The notes under the pieces are model-generated. The model was not told the origin of the DNA and ran no database searches. It was given only the letters and a program-made list of their open reading frames with translations. From positions 558,001 through 622,000 of the forward strand of contig NZ_SWCI01000001.1 of assembly GCF_005116715.1 (NCBI RefSeq): a DNA stretch of 64,000 bases, written 5' to 3'. The stretch is from Ferrimonas sediminicola. GTDB taxonomy: Bacteria; Pseudomonadota; Gammaproteobacteria; Enterobacterales; Shewanellaceae. Positions 27,871-36,743 of the stretch are shown here, in pieces. The number at the start of each line of letters is the position of its first letter. The first letter of the stretch is position 1. The position numbers and the translations under genes were made by a program.

Positions 27871-28677
27871 TTACTCGAAACCGTGTTCCGCGGCGGGGAA
27901 GATCCCCTCCTCCACCTCACGGACAAAGGCGGCGGCCGCCGCCTGGATGGTGCCGTGTTCCGTGATGTAGTTCTTGGAGAACTTGGGGATGTAACCACTG
28001 GTGATCCCCAGCACATCGTGCATCACCAGGATCTGGGCGTCGGTATCTGGACCGGCACCGATGCCAATCACCGGGATACTGAGGCTTTCGGTGATGTGAC
28101 GGGCCAGGGCGCTGGGGATGCACTCCAGTACCAGCAGGCTGGCGCCGGCCTGTTCCAGGCCCTTGGCCTGCTCGAGGATCCGGTTGGCCTGCTCGCTGTC
28201 GCGGCCCTGGACCTTGAAGCCACCGAACTGGTGGACCGACTGCGGAGTCAGCCCCAGATGAGCGCAGACGGGGATGCCGCGCTCGGTCAGGCCACGGACG
28301 GTGTCCAGCAGCCACTCTCCCCCCTCCAGCTTCACCATCTGGGCGCCGGCCTGCATCAGGGCGGCGGCGCTTTCGAAGGCCTGCTCACGGGTGGCATAGC
28401 TCATGAAGGGCATGTCGGCGATGATCAGCGCCTTTTGGGCGCCGGCGCGGACACAGCGGGTGTGATAGGCGATCTGCTCCACTGTGACCGGCAGGGTATC
28501 CCGGTGGCCCTGAAGGACCATGCCCAGGCTGTCGCCCACCAGCATGACCGGTACGCCTTGGGATTCGAACGTTGCCGCGAAGCTGGCGTCGTAGGCGGTC
28601 AAGGAAGCAAATTTTTTCCCCTCTTGCTTCCACTTTTTGAGGGTGGCAGTGGTGATCGCTTTCATCAGATTGCTCAT
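27871..28677 (-). CDS. panB: 3-methyl-2-oxobutanoate hydroxymethyltransferase
   Basis: About 268 residues in a (beta/alpha)8 fold. The conserved blocks are [27 protein letters not shown] (metal-binding Asp), and [17 protein letters not shown], followed by [20 protein letters not shown] and [15 protein letters not shown]. It transfers a hydroxymethyl group from 5,10-methylene-THF to 2-oxoisovalerate in the first step of pantoate synthesis. ATG 28677 is used; the internal ATG at 28665 ([12 protein letters not shown]) aligns better with E. coli PanB and may be the true start. About 65 bases after folK on the same strand. Confidence 0.96.
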   Translation of the reverse strand: MSNLMKAITTATLKKWKQEGKKFASLTAYDASFAATFESQGVPVMLVGDSLGMVLQGHRDTLPVTVEQIAYHTRCVRAGAQKALIIADMPFMSYATREQAFESAAALMQAGAQMVKLEGGEWLLDTVRGLTERGIPVCAHLGLTPQSVHQFGGFKVQGRDSEQANRILEQAKGLEQAGASLLVLECIPSALARHITESLSIPVIGIGAGPDTDAQILVMHDVLGITSGYIPKFSKNYITEHGTIQAAAAAFVREVEEGIFPAAEHGFE

Positions 28678-28742
28678 CAAATGCTCGATGTTGGATCGGA
28701 GTTTATATTCTAATGACGGCCCGCTTGCAAATGAGAAGGCTG

Positions 28743-29261
28743 TTAAGCTGGGCTGTCACCGCCTGAAAACAGGAGAAAATCCGGTTTTCTGTAAAGGGTC
28801 TGGGGAGGGCAGGCGGCCAGTAGGGTGGTCAACTGCCGGCCGTCGGCGAAGCGGTAGCCGGGATCGATCTCGAACAGTGGCAGCAGCACGAAGGCGCGCT
28901 CCGCCACCCCGTAATGGGGGAGGGTGAGGCGCTCGCTGTCGAGGCACTGATGGCCGTAGCCGATGATGTCCAGGTCCAGGGTACGGGCGCCCCAGCGCTC
29001 GTGCCGCTCCCGCCCGTGGGCCAGTTCGATGACCTGCAGGGCGTCCAGCAGCGCCAGGGGGGCCAGTTCGGTGTCGATGGCCGCCACGGCGTTGCAGTAA
29101 TTCGGTTGTTGCATTCCCGCCATCGGCGGGCTGGTGTAGAGGGAGGAGGCCCGAACCACCCGGGTGCCCGGCAGACGGTGGATCGCCTGCAGGGCCGCGG
29201 CCAGGGTGGCCGGGGAGTCGCCCAGGTTGCTGCCCAGGGCGACGATGGCGCGGGTAGTCAT
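28743..29261 (-). CDS. folK: 6-hydroxymethyl-7,8-dihydropterin pyrophosphokinase
   Basis: A 172-residue HPPK. It has the N-terminal [15 protein letters not shown], the loop [16 protein letters not shown], and the family signature [15 protein letters not shown], in which the two Asp bind magnesium. It pyrophosphorylates the pterin in folate synthesis. Its ATG overlaps the pcnB stop by one base (TGATG), so it is coupled to pcnB as in E. coli. Confidence 0.96.
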   Translation of the reverse strand: MTTRAIVALGSNLGDSPATLAAALQAIHRLPGTRVVRASSLYTSPPMAGMQQPNYCNAVAAIDTELAPLALLDALQVIELAHGRERHERWGARTLDLDIIGYGHQCLDSERLTLPHYGVAERAFVLLPLFEIDPGYRFADGRQLTTLLAACPPQTLYRKPDFLLFSGGDSPA

Positions 29262-30634
29262 CAGGCGTCCGGCTTACTCTGGCCGGCGGGCTTGCGCCGG
29301 CGGGGGCGGCGACGGCGGCGCTGGCCCCCGTCGGAGCCCAGGTTGCGTACCATCAGTCGACGGGCCTGGTCGTCGCCGTCCACGAACTTGGTCCACCAGC
29401 GGGCCAGTTCGGCCACCTCGCCACCCTCGGCTTCGCCACGCAGCACCAGGAAATCGTAGGCAGCGCGGAATCTGGGATGCTCGAAGGCGCGGAAGGCGCG
29501 GGCGCCGGAGCGTTTCTCCAGGCGGGACTGCATCTGCCAGATCTCCTGGGCGGGAGTGGAGAAACGGCGCGGCATGGAGATGGTCTTGCTCTGGGCGCTG
29601 ACCACCTCGTTGCAGGCGGCGATCATGGCGTCGTAGTGACTCACCCCTTTGCTGGTGCGCTTGGCCATGAGGCTCTGCATGGGATACCACAGCATGGCCG
29701 CATAGAGGAAGGCCGGGGTCACTGGCTTGTCGGCGTTGACCCGGTCGTCGGTGTTGCGCAGCACCGCCTCCACCAGGCTGATGATCTTGTCGCTCTCCTC
29801 GCCGTTCATCATCTTGTCCTGCATGGGGAACATCGGGGCGAACAGGCCGAACTCGCGCATCATGCGGAAGTTTTCCAGGCCCTTACCGGACATGAACAGT
29901 TTAAGGGTTTCTTCGAACAGGCGGGCGGCCGGGATGTCGCCCAGCAGGGGGGCCATCTTGTAGATGGGCTTGGCGGCACTGGGATCAAGGTCGAACTCCA
30001 GCTTGGTGGCGAAACGGACCGCCCGCAGCATTCGCACCGGATCCTCGCTGTAGCGCTTGGCGGGATCGCCAATCAGGCGCAGGCGTCGCGCCTTGAGATC
30101 TTCCATGCCGCCGAAGTAGTCGCGAATGCTGAAGTCGCTGATGTCGTAGTAGAGGCCATTGACGGTAAAGTCGCGGCGTTCTGCATCCTCGTCGATGCTG
30201 CCGTAGACGTTGTCCCGCAGCAGGCGGCCGCTGTCGTCCTGCTTGGCGTGCTTGCTCTCCTCCTCGTGGTGGCCGCGCAGGGTGGCTACCTCGATGACGT
30301 CACGGCCAAACAGGATGTGGGCCAGGCGGAACCGGCGGCCCACCAGCCGGCAGTTGCGGAACAGGCGGCGCACCTGTTCCGGGGTGGCGTTGGTGGCCAC
30401 GTCGAAATCCTTGGGCTGGTGACGCAGCAGCAGGTCGCGGACACCGCCACCCACCAGATAGGCGTCATACCCCGCCTTATGCAGTCTGTAGAGCACCTTC
30501 AGGGCGTTTTCGCTGATGTCTGAGCGTGACACCCCATGGGTCTTTCGGGGGTAGCTCTGCAGCTCGGGTTCTAACTGGATCTCTTGTTCCCGACTAACAA
30601 GTTTTTTCGCCAGTTTGGTCAGACGCTTAAGAAT
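29261..30634 (-). CDS. pcnB: Poly(A) polymerase I, with probable ATT start codon
   Basis: From ATT at 30634 the protein has 457 residues. The first ATG/GTG-type start gives only 423 residues (VSRSDISENALKVLYRL), but the frame stays open upstream and encodes LKRLTKLAKKLVSREQ, which lines up with the N-terminus of E. coli PcnB (TRVANFCRKVLSREE). Just before the ATT there is GAGGTG with four to six bases of spacing. E. coli pcnB is known to start with AUU, so this is a shared feature. Catalytic signatures are visible: VGGGVRDLLL, KDFDVATNATPEQV (metal Asp) and RRFRLAHILFG. It adds poly(A) tails that speed RNA decay. C-terminus very basic (RRRRRPRRRK). folK overlaps its stop by one base. Confidence 0.93.
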   Translation of the reverse strand: MLKRLTKLAKKLVSREQEIQLEPELQSYPRKTHGVSRSDISENALKVLYRLHKAGYDAYLVGGGVRDLLLRHQPKDFDVATNATPEQVRRLFRNCRLVGRRFRLAHILFGRDVIEVATLRGHHEEESKHAKQDDSGRLLRDNVYGSIDEDAERRDFTVNGLYYDISDFSIRDYFGGMEDLKARRLRLIGDPAKRYSEDPVRMLRAVRFATKLEFDLDPSAAKPIYKMAPLLGDIPAARLFEETLKLFMSGKGLENFRMMREFGLFAPMFPMQDKMMNGEESDKIISLVEAVLRNTDDRVNADKPVTPAFLYAAMLWYPMQSLMAKRTSKGVSHYDAMIAACNEVVSAQSKTISMPRRFSTPAQEIWQMQSRLEKRSGARAFRAFEHPRFRAAYDFLVLRGEAEGGEVAELARWWTKFVDGDDQARRLMVRNLGSDGGQRRRRRPRRRKPAGQSKPDA

Positions 30635-30638
30635 GGTA

Positions 30639-30644
30639 CACCTC
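30639..30644 (-). promoter_or_regulatory. Ribosome site supporting the ATT start of pcnB
   Basis: GAGGTG on the minus strand, four bases before ATT 30634. The nearest GTG (30532) has no such site, so this favours the upstream start. Confidence 0.7.
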
Positions 30645-30751
30645 GACTGAATTTCAGGCTGTAAGGGTTGAAGGTATTATCGGCGCGCCATGATACCCCA
30701 TCCCTGTCGAAATGATAAGCCGTAGCGGCGTTGTGGGCATGGAGGCGGTGC

Positions 30752-31630
30752 TCAGGCCGGCGACAACAGGATCTTTCTCTCCCTGGGCAGCCGTTCGAGG
30801 GAAAACTGGTTCACTGCCCAGGTCAATTGGGTGGCACAGGGCGCCCCGGACAACTCTGGCTCGGGTGCCAGTCCCAGGAAGGTCAGCGCCTGGCTCAGGG
30901 TACGCTCCGGGTTGTCCCGGCCGATGGCGGGGGCGTGGTTCTGCTTGGAGAGCTTGTTGCCGTCCGCCCACACCGCCAGCGGCAGGTGCAGGTAGTCCGG
31001 GGTCATCAGCCCCAGGATCCGCTGCAGGGTCTGTTGGCGCACCGTGGTCTCCAGCAGGTCGTTGCCGCGCACCACCTCGGTGATCCCCTGGAAGGCGTCA
31101 TCGACCACCACCGCCAGCTGATAGGCATAGAGGCCGTCGCGGCGGTGGATGATAAAGTCTTCCTCGGCGAAACCGGTCTCTGTGGTGATCGGCCCCAGCA
31201 GCCTGTCCTCGAAACCGGTCACCCCATGGTCGTTGACCAGGCGGGTGGCGCAGCCGTTCCCCCGCAGTTGCCGGTGGCGGCAGTGGCCGTCGTAGAGCCC
31301 CCCCAGCTGTCGGATCCGCCTGCGCGGACAGTCACAATAGTAGGCCATCTCCTGCTCCATCAGCCGCTGGAGGGTGTCGTCATAGGCTTGATGGCGCTGG
31401 CTCTGGTAGAGGACGTCATCATCCCAGGTGAGGCCGAAGCGCTCCAGGGTACGCAGGATGTCGTCGGCGGCACCGGCCATCTCTCGGGGGGGATCGATAT
31501 CCTCCATGCGCAGCAACCACAGGCCCTGCTGGCTGCGGGCCCTCAGCCAGCTGCCCAGAGCAGCCACCAGTGAGCCAAAGTGAAGTGGTCCGGAGGGGGA
31601 TGGGGCGAAACGCCCGATGTAGTCTGTCAT
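30752..31630 (-). CDS. gluQ: Glutamyl-Q tRNA(Asp) synthetase
   Basis: A 292-residue truncated glutamyl-tRNA synthetase without anticodon-binding domain. It has the HIGH-type motif [30 protein letters not shown], zinc ligands in [13 protein letters not shown] and HCRHRQL, and the KMSKS-type NKLSKQNHA. It attaches glutamate to queuosine in the anticodon of tRNA(Asp), not to the 3' end. It follows dksA on the same strand, separated by a terminator hairpin. Confidence 0.94.
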   Translation of the reverse strand: MTDYIGRFAPSPSGPLHFGSLVAALGSWLRARSQQGLWLLRMEDIDPPREMAGAADDILRTLERFGLTWDDDVLYQSQRHQAYDDTLQRLMEQEMAYYCDCPRRRIRQLGGLYDGHCRHRQLRGNGCATRLVNDHGVTGFEDRLLGPITTETGFAEEDFIIHRRDGLYAYQLAVVVDDAFQGITEVVRGNDLLETTVRQQTLQRILGLMTPDYLHLPLAVWADGNKLSKQNHAPAIGRDNPERTLSQALTFLGLAPEPELSGAPCATQLTWAVNQFSLERLPRERKILLSPA

Positions 31631-31646
31631 GGTGCTCTGGAATGGA

Positions 31647-31670
31647 AAACGGGAGCCTGGGCTCCCGTTT
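31647..31670 (-). terminator. Terminator between dksA and gluQ
   Basis: A perfect eleven-base-pair stem AAACGGGAGCC-TG-GGCTCCCGTTT, with a T-run on the minus strand, lies 11 bases past the dksA stop and 17 bases before gluQ. In Shigella a terminator in the same place controls gluQ expression by partial read-through. Confidence 0.88.
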
Positions 31671-31681
31671 AGTCTGTCGGC

Positions 31682-32128
31682 TTAGCCGGCCATCTGTTTT
31701 TCTTTGATCTCGGCCAGGGTCTTGCAGTCGATGCAGAGGTCGGCGGTGGGGCGCGCCTCCAGTCGGCGAATGCCGATCTCGACTCCGCAGGACTCGCAGA
31801 AACCGAAGTCGTCCTCCTGGACCTTGATGAGGGTCTTTTCGATCTTCTTGATCAGTTTACGCTCACGGTCCCGGGTGCGCAGTTCGAGGCTGAACTCCTC
31901 CTCTTGGGCGGCGCGGTCCACAGGGTCAGGGAAGTTGGCGGCTTCGTCCTGCATGTGGTTCAGCGTGCGGTCTACCTCTTCACGCAGCATGGTTCGCCAG
32001 CCTTCAAGGATAGCCTTGAAGTGCGCCAGCTGCTTCTCGTTCATGTACTCCTCACCGGGCTCTTCGCGGTAAGGCTCCACATTGGCGTAGGCGAGTACAC
32101 CGATCTTTTTCGCTTTGCCGTCCGGCAT
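31682..32128 (-). CDS. dksA: RNA polymerase-binding transcription factor DksA
   Basis: A 148-residue protein, nearly identical in its core to E. coli Dks[17 protein letters not shown], the coiled-coil tip [19 protein letters not shown] with the two Asp that act at the polymerase active site, and the four-cysteine zinc finger [19 protein letters not shown] then LCIDC. With ppGpp it represses rRNA and activates amino-acid promoters. ATG 32128 is chosen, with AGGAG eight bases upstream; a GTG one codon earlier is possible. Confidence 0.97.
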   Translation of the reverse strand: MPDGKAKKIGVLAYANVEPYREEPGEEYMNEKQLAHFKAILEGWRTMLREEVDRTLNHMQDEAANFPDPVDRAAQEEEFSLELRTRDRERKLIKKIEKTLIKVQEDDFGFCESCGVEIGIRRLEARPTADLCIDCKTLAEIKEKQMAG

Positions 32129-32290
32129 CACGCGTCTCCTGTCATTTCCAAGCGCGAGGCGTTCCTCAGAAAAAGTGGGCGGTATCTATAGCAGATCGCA
32201 GTTACCAAAGCAAACAGCGTCCGAACTTTCATACTGCTCCAGTTCCATTTTACCCGTATAACACCATTCATTAACCCTGACAAGCATTAG

Positions 32291-33001
32291 TCACAGGGTG
32301 AGATGCACGGGCAAAGGCCTCATCACAGTTATGCCGTCGGGAGAGATCTCGGTCCCTACGGCGTAGAACTCCACCCCCCGCCCGGCGGCCTCTCGGCACA
32401 GTGCGGCGTAGGCGGAATCGATATGATCTGCCGGGGAAACCTGGTCGATGCCGGTGTGCTGAACCAGAAACAGCAGGGCGGCCCGGTGACCCTGATCCAG
32501 CATCGCCATCAGCTCGCGAAGATGCTTCTGTCCCCGGGCGGTGACCGCATCGGGAAAGTAGCCCAGGCCCTGGTGCAACAGAGTGCAACTTTTTACCTCA
32601 ATGTAACATGCTGGTTTACGTTTATCCTCCAGCAGCAGATCAATCCGGCTGTTCTCGACCCCGTAACGCACCTCCCTGCGCAGAGAGCCGTAGCCATCCA
32701 GTTCGGCGAGGATGCCCCTCTCCACCGCTTCCTGGGCCAGGGTGTTGGCGTTGGCGGTGTTGATGCCGATGAAGTGGCCGGCGGCGGTCTGGGTCAGCTC
32801 CCAACTGCAGGGGTATTTGCGCTTGGGGTTGTCCGAGGTGCTGTACCAGACGGTGTCCCCCGGGGTGGCGCAGCCGGTCATGGCGCCGGTGTTGGCGCAG
32901 TGCAGGGTGAAGACGCTGCCGTCCTCAAGCTCCACATCGGCCAGGAAGCGCTTGTAGCGCCTGATCAGGGTGGCGGATTTCAGCGGCGAGGTGAATTTCA
33001 T
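32291..33001 (-). CDS. sfsA: Sugar fermentation stimulation protein SfsA
   Basis: A 236-residue protein with the SfsA blocks [38 protein letters not shown], and [19 protein letters not shown], followed by [20 protein letters not shown]. Known members bind DNA and resemble nucleases. It starts four bases before the stop of the upstream oxidoreductase gene (ATGA overlap). Its position before dksA matches E. coli. Confidence 0.95.
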   Translation of the reverse strand: MKFTSPLKSATLIRRYKRFLADVELEDGSVFTLHCANTGAMTGCATPGDTVWYSTSDNPKRKYPCSWELTQTAAGHFIGINTANANTLAQEAVERGILAELDGYGSLRREVRYGVENSRIDLLLEDKRKPACYIEVKSCTLLHQGLGYFPDAVTARGQKHLRELMAMLDQGHRAALLFLVQHTGIDQVSPADHIDSAYAALCREAAGRGVEFYAVGTEISPDGITVMRPLPVHLTL

Positions 33002-33657
33002 CGGTGCTCCTCGATGTCAAACAGCGCATCGAGACGGAAGGTCTCGATGGGGTGGCCCGGGCTCTGGCTCACGGCCACCATCTTGGCTGCCACCTGATCA
33101 CCAAGGATGGGACGGTAGCGGCGCAGGCCAGGAAGCCGGCACAGCAGCGGCATCACCAGGGCCGCCAGGGTTTCCCCCGGGCGGAAATCGCTGCGCTGCC
33201 CCAGCAGCAGCGACGGCTGGAACAGGCTGATGCGGTTAAAGGGCAGGGATTGGACTCTCTGCTCCAGCTCCCCCTTCATCTTCAGGTAGGGGGATCGGGA
33301 GTGGGCATCGGCGCCGCTGGCGGAGACCAGCAGGTAGTGGCCAACCCCCTGCTCCGCGGCCAGTTCGGCGATTCGCCACTGGTAGGTGACATCCACCTTG
33401 CGCTGGGCCTGGATCGACCCCGCCTGTTTCTTGGTGGTGCCCAGGCAGGAGAACAGCAGGTCGCCCCGCATCAGCTCGCCGTACTGGCTGAGGTGATCGA
33501 AGTCGATCACCCGGTTGTCCACCTTGGCACTAGGGTGAGGAGCCGGGCGGCGGGTGAGGGTGCGGATCTGGTCGATATTGGGGTGTCGACTCAACCGGTC
33601 CACCAGGGCCCGGCCGACCACTCCGGTGGCGCCGACGACGACGGCGGTTTGGCTCAT
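32998..33657 (-). CDS. NAD(P)-binding oxidoreductase (atypical SDR)
   Basis: A 219-residue Rossmann protein. The dinucleotide motif is [20 protein letters not shown], followed by [15 protein letters not shown] and [25 protein letters not shown]; the YxxxK is present as YLKMK. It resembles the HTATIP2-like subgroup of atypical SDRs. Reaction unknown. It is translationally coupled to sfsA (four-base overlap) and is divergent from pepB. This gene is not in the equivalent E. coli interval. Confidence 0.82.
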   Translation of the reverse strand: MSQTAVVVGATGVVGRALVDRLSRHPNIDQIRTLTRRPAPHPSAKVDNRVIDFDHLSQYGELMRGDLLFSCLGTTKKQAGSIQAQRKVDVTYQWRIAELAAEQGVGHYLLVSASGADAHSRSPYLKMKGELEQRVQSLPFNRISLFQPSLLLGQRSDFRPGETLAALVMPLLCRLPGLRRYRPILGDQVAAKMVAVSQSPGHPIETFRLDALFDIEEHR

Positions 33658-33746
33658 GACTCAATCCTTAAGCAATTCCCGGCGGTTACGCCGGATGGGC
33701 CACAATGATACACTGCTACGGACAACAAAATGCAAGGGAACAACGC

Positions 33747-35018
33747 ATGAGCAACTTTATGAAAGTGGTCCTGACCCAGGACAGTGCCCCCGCCCACTGG
33801 GGCGAAGCCACGGTGAGCTTCGAAGGCGATACCGCCCGGATCCATCTGGGCGAGGACGATCTGGCACGTCAGGTTCAGGGTGCCGCCCGCAAGTTGACCG
33901 GCCAGGGAGTCCGCCGGGCCGAGCTGAGCGGGGAGGGGTGGACCCCAGCCCTGCAGTGGCACTTCGCCAATGGTTTCCAGACCGCCAAACTGGATGCTGA
34001 GATCCGTTGGGCCGACGAGGCCGAACAGCTGGAGCGGCAATGGCAGTCCGCCAACTGGCTACGTGAGCTGGTGAACATGACCCCGGAGGACCTCAGCCCG
34101 GAGGCCCTGGCGGATCGGGTGGCCGAGAAGCTGACCGGCCTGGCGCCGGACAAGGTCAAGTCCAAGCAGTGGGTGGGGGAAGCCCTGCTGACCGCCGGCT
34201 GGGTGGGGATCCACGGTGTGGGCCGAGGCTCAGAGCGTCCTCCGGTGCTGCTGGAGCTGGATTACAACCCGACGGGTGACGCCCATGCCCCGGTGGAGGT
34301 GGCGCTGGTGGGTAAGGGGATCACCTTCGACTCCGGTGGTTACAGCCTCAAGCCCAGTGCGTCCATGGTGGCGATGAAGTGCGATATGGGCGGTGCTGCC
34401 ACCGTGGCCGGAGCCCTGCACCTGGCCATCAGCGCCGGCCTGGATAAGCGGGTGAAGCTGTTCCTCTGCTGCGCCGAGAACCTGGTGTCTGGTCATGCCT
34501 ATAAGCTGGGCGACATCCTGACCTACAAAGATGGTACCAGCGTAGAGATCGTCAACACCGACGCCGAAGGTCGCCTGGTACTGGCCGACGGCCTGCTGGC
34601 CGCCAACGAAGCGGGCGCCAAGCGCATCATCGATGCCGCCACCTTGACCGGCGCCGCCATGGTGGCAGTGGGGGACGACTACAACGCCCTGTTTGGCTTG
34701 CACGATGGTGCCTGTGGTGATGCGCTGGCCGCCGCCGAAGAGGTGGATGAGGGACTGTGGCGCCTGCCCCTGGCCAAGTTTCACCAGTCCAAATGTCCCT
34801 CCGCCTTCGCCGATACCGCCAACTCCAAGGCGCAGAAGGGCGGTGGCTTCGGTGGCGCCTCCAACGCCGCCGGCTTCCTCAGCCGCTTCGCCGGTGAGCC
34901 GGAGCAGGGCTGGCTGCATTTTGACCTGTCCGCCTGCTACTCAGATTCCGCCAACGGCCTGTGGGCCGAAGGGGCCACCTCCGTTGGGATGCTGACCCTG
35001 GCTCGATTGCTGAAGTAG
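33747..35018 (+). CDS. pepB: Peptidase B (M17 leucyl aminopeptidase family)
   Basis: A protein of about 423 residues that follows E. coli PepB closely. The metal-binding and catalytic residues are in VGKGITFDSGGYSLKPS and the family signature NTDAEGRLVLADGL; GLHTVGRGSERSPVLL-type sequence GIHGVGRGSERPPVLL precedes. It removes N-terminal residues from peptides in the cytoplasm using two metal ions. ATG 33747 has AAGGGAA nine bases upstream; the longer frame from 33705 lacks a ribosome site. In E. coli pepB is in the isc region; here it stands alone and ends in a strong terminator. Confidence 0.95.
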   Translation: MSNFMKVVLTQDSAPAHWGEATVSFEGDTARIHLGEDDLARQVQGAARKLTGQGVRRAELSGEGWTPALQWHFANGFQTAKLDAEIRWADEAEQLERQWQSANWLRELVNMTPEDLSPEALADRVAEKLTGLAPDKVKSKQWVGEALLTAGWVGIHGVGRGSERPPVLLELDYNPTGDAHAPVEVALVGKGITFDSGGYSLKPSASMVAMKCDMGGAATVAGALHLAISAGLDKRVKLFLCCAENLVSGHAYKLGDILTYKDGTSVEIVNTDAEGRLVLADGLLAANEAGAKRIIDAATLTGAAMVAVGDDYNALFGLHDGACGDALAAAEEVDEGLWRLPLAKFHQSKCPSAFADTANSKAQKGGGFGGASNAAGFLSRFAGEPEQGWLHFDLSACYSDSANGLWAEGATSVGMLTLARLLK

Positions 35019-35034
35019 CTCGGCCGGCACCACG

Positions 35035-35063
35035 ACGCCCCGCCCTGTGCGGGGCGTTTTTTT
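35035..35063 (+). terminator. Intrinsic terminator of pepB
   Basis: CGCCCCGC-CCTGT-GCGGGGCG followed by seven T. Confidence 0.92.
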
Positions 35064-35073
35064 GGGGTGTGTC

Positions 35074-35946
35074 TCAGGTGGTGCAGCCGGCGATGGCCAG
35101 CCTGAGATCCGGGCAGCACTCAACCCGGTTTCGACCATTCTGTTTCGCCTGATAGAGGGCCAGATCCGCCGCGGTCAGCAGTCGGATGGCATCGGCGTTC
35201 TCCGCATTGCAGCCGGCGACGCCGATGCTGACGGTGAAGGTCAGGGGAGTGGGGGGGGAGCGATCCTGTTCCGGCATCTTGACCCTGAGGTTGGCAATCG
35301 CCTTATGCAGCCGATCGGCCAGGGCCCGGGCTTCGCTGCCGCTGGTGTTGGGCAGTAGCACCGCCACCTCCTCACCGCCGTAGCGGGCGACAACATCGGC
35401 GTTGCGGGTGTGTTGAACCAGCAACTCCCCCAGTGCCCTGAGTACCTCATCGCCCACAGGGTGTCCGTAACGATCGTTGATCCCCTTGAAGTGATCGATA
35501 TCCAGCATCATCAGGGTCAGGGGGCGCTGGGCCAACCGGCACGCCAGCACCTCCTCGCCCATGCGCCGGTCCAGATAGCGACGGTTGAAGATCCCCATCA
35601 GCGGGTCGGTGATCGCCTCTTTTTGCAAGCTGTAGACCTGCTGCACCACCTTAGTGGTCTTCAGAGACAGGGTGCAGACCAGCAGCACGAAGATGGCCCC
35701 GCCAAAAAACACCGTGGGCACCAGCATTTGGGTCCAGCCCCAATAGTTGCCCCAGTGAAGCAGGCTGAAGCAGGTATAACCCAGGATGAACATCAGGATC
35801 AGCAGGCGAAGAAACTGCCAGCGGCGGTGGAGCTGTCGATTGGGGAGGCGCTGCAGCAGCTCTCCCACCTTAACCGAAGCGATGGCGAGCATGGTGATTC
35901 CCAGGATCACCATGGTGTTGCCCATCAGGGGAAACAGTGTGCTCAT
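35074..35946 (-). CDS. Membrane-anchored diguanylate cyclase (GGDEF)
   Basis: A 290-residue protein with three hydrophobic segments (about 9-28, 46-65 and 75-95) and a C-terminal GGDEF domain (about 115-275). The active-site motif is GGEEV in VARYGGEEVAVLL, an accepted variant that keeps the catalytic residues. RNAD five residues before it fits the RxxD inhibitory site, so product inhibition is likely. LTLMMLDIDHFKGINDRYGH supplies the metal-binding Asp. It should make cyclic di-GMP at the inner membrane. It converges with pepB. No sensory domain beyond the membrane helices. Confidence 0.92.
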   Translation of the reverse strand: MSTLFPLMGNTMVILGITMLAIASVKVGELLQRLPNRQLHRRWQFLRLLILMFILGYTCFSLLHWGNYWGWTQMLVPTVFFGGAIFVLLVCTLSLKTTKVVQQVYSLQKEAITDPLMGIFNRRYLDRRMGEEVLACRLAQRPLTLMMLDIDHFKGINDRYGHPVGDEVLRALGELLVQHTRNADVVARYGGEEVAVLLPNTSGSEARALADRLHKAIANLRVKMPEQDRSPPTPLTFTVSIGVAGCNAENADAIRLLTAADLALYQAKQNGRNRVECCPDLRLAIAGCTT

Positions 35947-36094
35947 CTGTGTGGCTCCGTCCTAGGGCACTGCCCTCCTGAATCCATCGTCCGTAAATTA
36001 AGTATTTGATTCTGTTAAACCGTTCACATATGTAAAGAAATTAATTGGGGCTGTGAACCCGGTCAAATGAGACCCTGAGCCAGGTGAGAGCCTG

Positions 36095-36613
36095 TCACGT
36101 TTCAGGGGCCTGCCAGCGTACCAGGGGGCTGTAGATCAGCTTGCCCATATCCCGGTGGGAGCGCATCAGCTGAATTTCGCTCAGCGCCAGGGTGACCGGA
36201 GCGGGCGGTGGCAGTTCGGTGATCTGGTGGACGCCGCGGAACAGGGTGACGTGGGGGCGAAAAGGGGCCCGGTGGCTGTGCAGGCCGTGCTGAGCGGCGT
36301 CCCGCCGCATTCGGGCCGCCAGCTGAGTCAGGGCGAGGGGGGACTGTTCACAGCCAAGGCATACGACGCCGGCCTTGGGAAAGTGCAGATAGCGGTCCAG
36401 GACCAGCTGCAGCCTGGGTACCTCCATATCCCGCCAACGTTCGATGAGCGCCTCCTTCTGCTTCTGGGTCACCTGCCCGAGGAACGCCAGGGTCAGGTGA
36501 AAGTTGGCGGCGGGCACCACCCGGCCCAGCTGACCCAACTGGGCCTGGTGCTTGATCAGGGCCATCTGGCTGCTGATGCCGATGGGCAGGGCGAAAAACA
36601 GTCGTTCGGCCAT
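36095..36613 (-). CDS. thpR: RNA 2',3'-cyclic phosphodiesterase
   Basis: About 172 residues from ATG 36613 (MAERLFFALPIG). The two-histidine motifs of the 2H phosphoesterase family are FHLTLAFLG (near residue 44) and PHVTLFRG (near residue 127). It hydrolyses 2',3'-cyclic phosphate ends and can join some RNA ends in vitro. Divergent from hrpB with only about 130 bases between. The longer in-frame start at 36676 has no ribosome site. Same position as E. coli thpR (ligT). Confidence 0.94.
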   Translation of the reverse strand: MAERLFFALPIGISSQMALIKHQAQLGQLGRVVPAANFHLTLAFLGQVTQKQKEALIERWRDMEVPRLQLVLDRYLHFPKAGVVCLGCEQSPLALTQLAARMRRDAAQHGLHSHRAPFRPHVTLFRGVHQITELPPPAPVTLALSEIQLMRSHRDMGKLIYSPLVRWQAPET

Positions 36614-36743
36614 GGTGCTCTTCGATTGGACTCGGTTGAGGCCAGTATATGCCCCCGATTGGGGGAAAGCGACCATCCCCTTGGCCCGTCAGTGGCGGGC
36701 GGGTACACTGTGGCCCTTTACCCTAATGAGGAACGCCGTCCCC

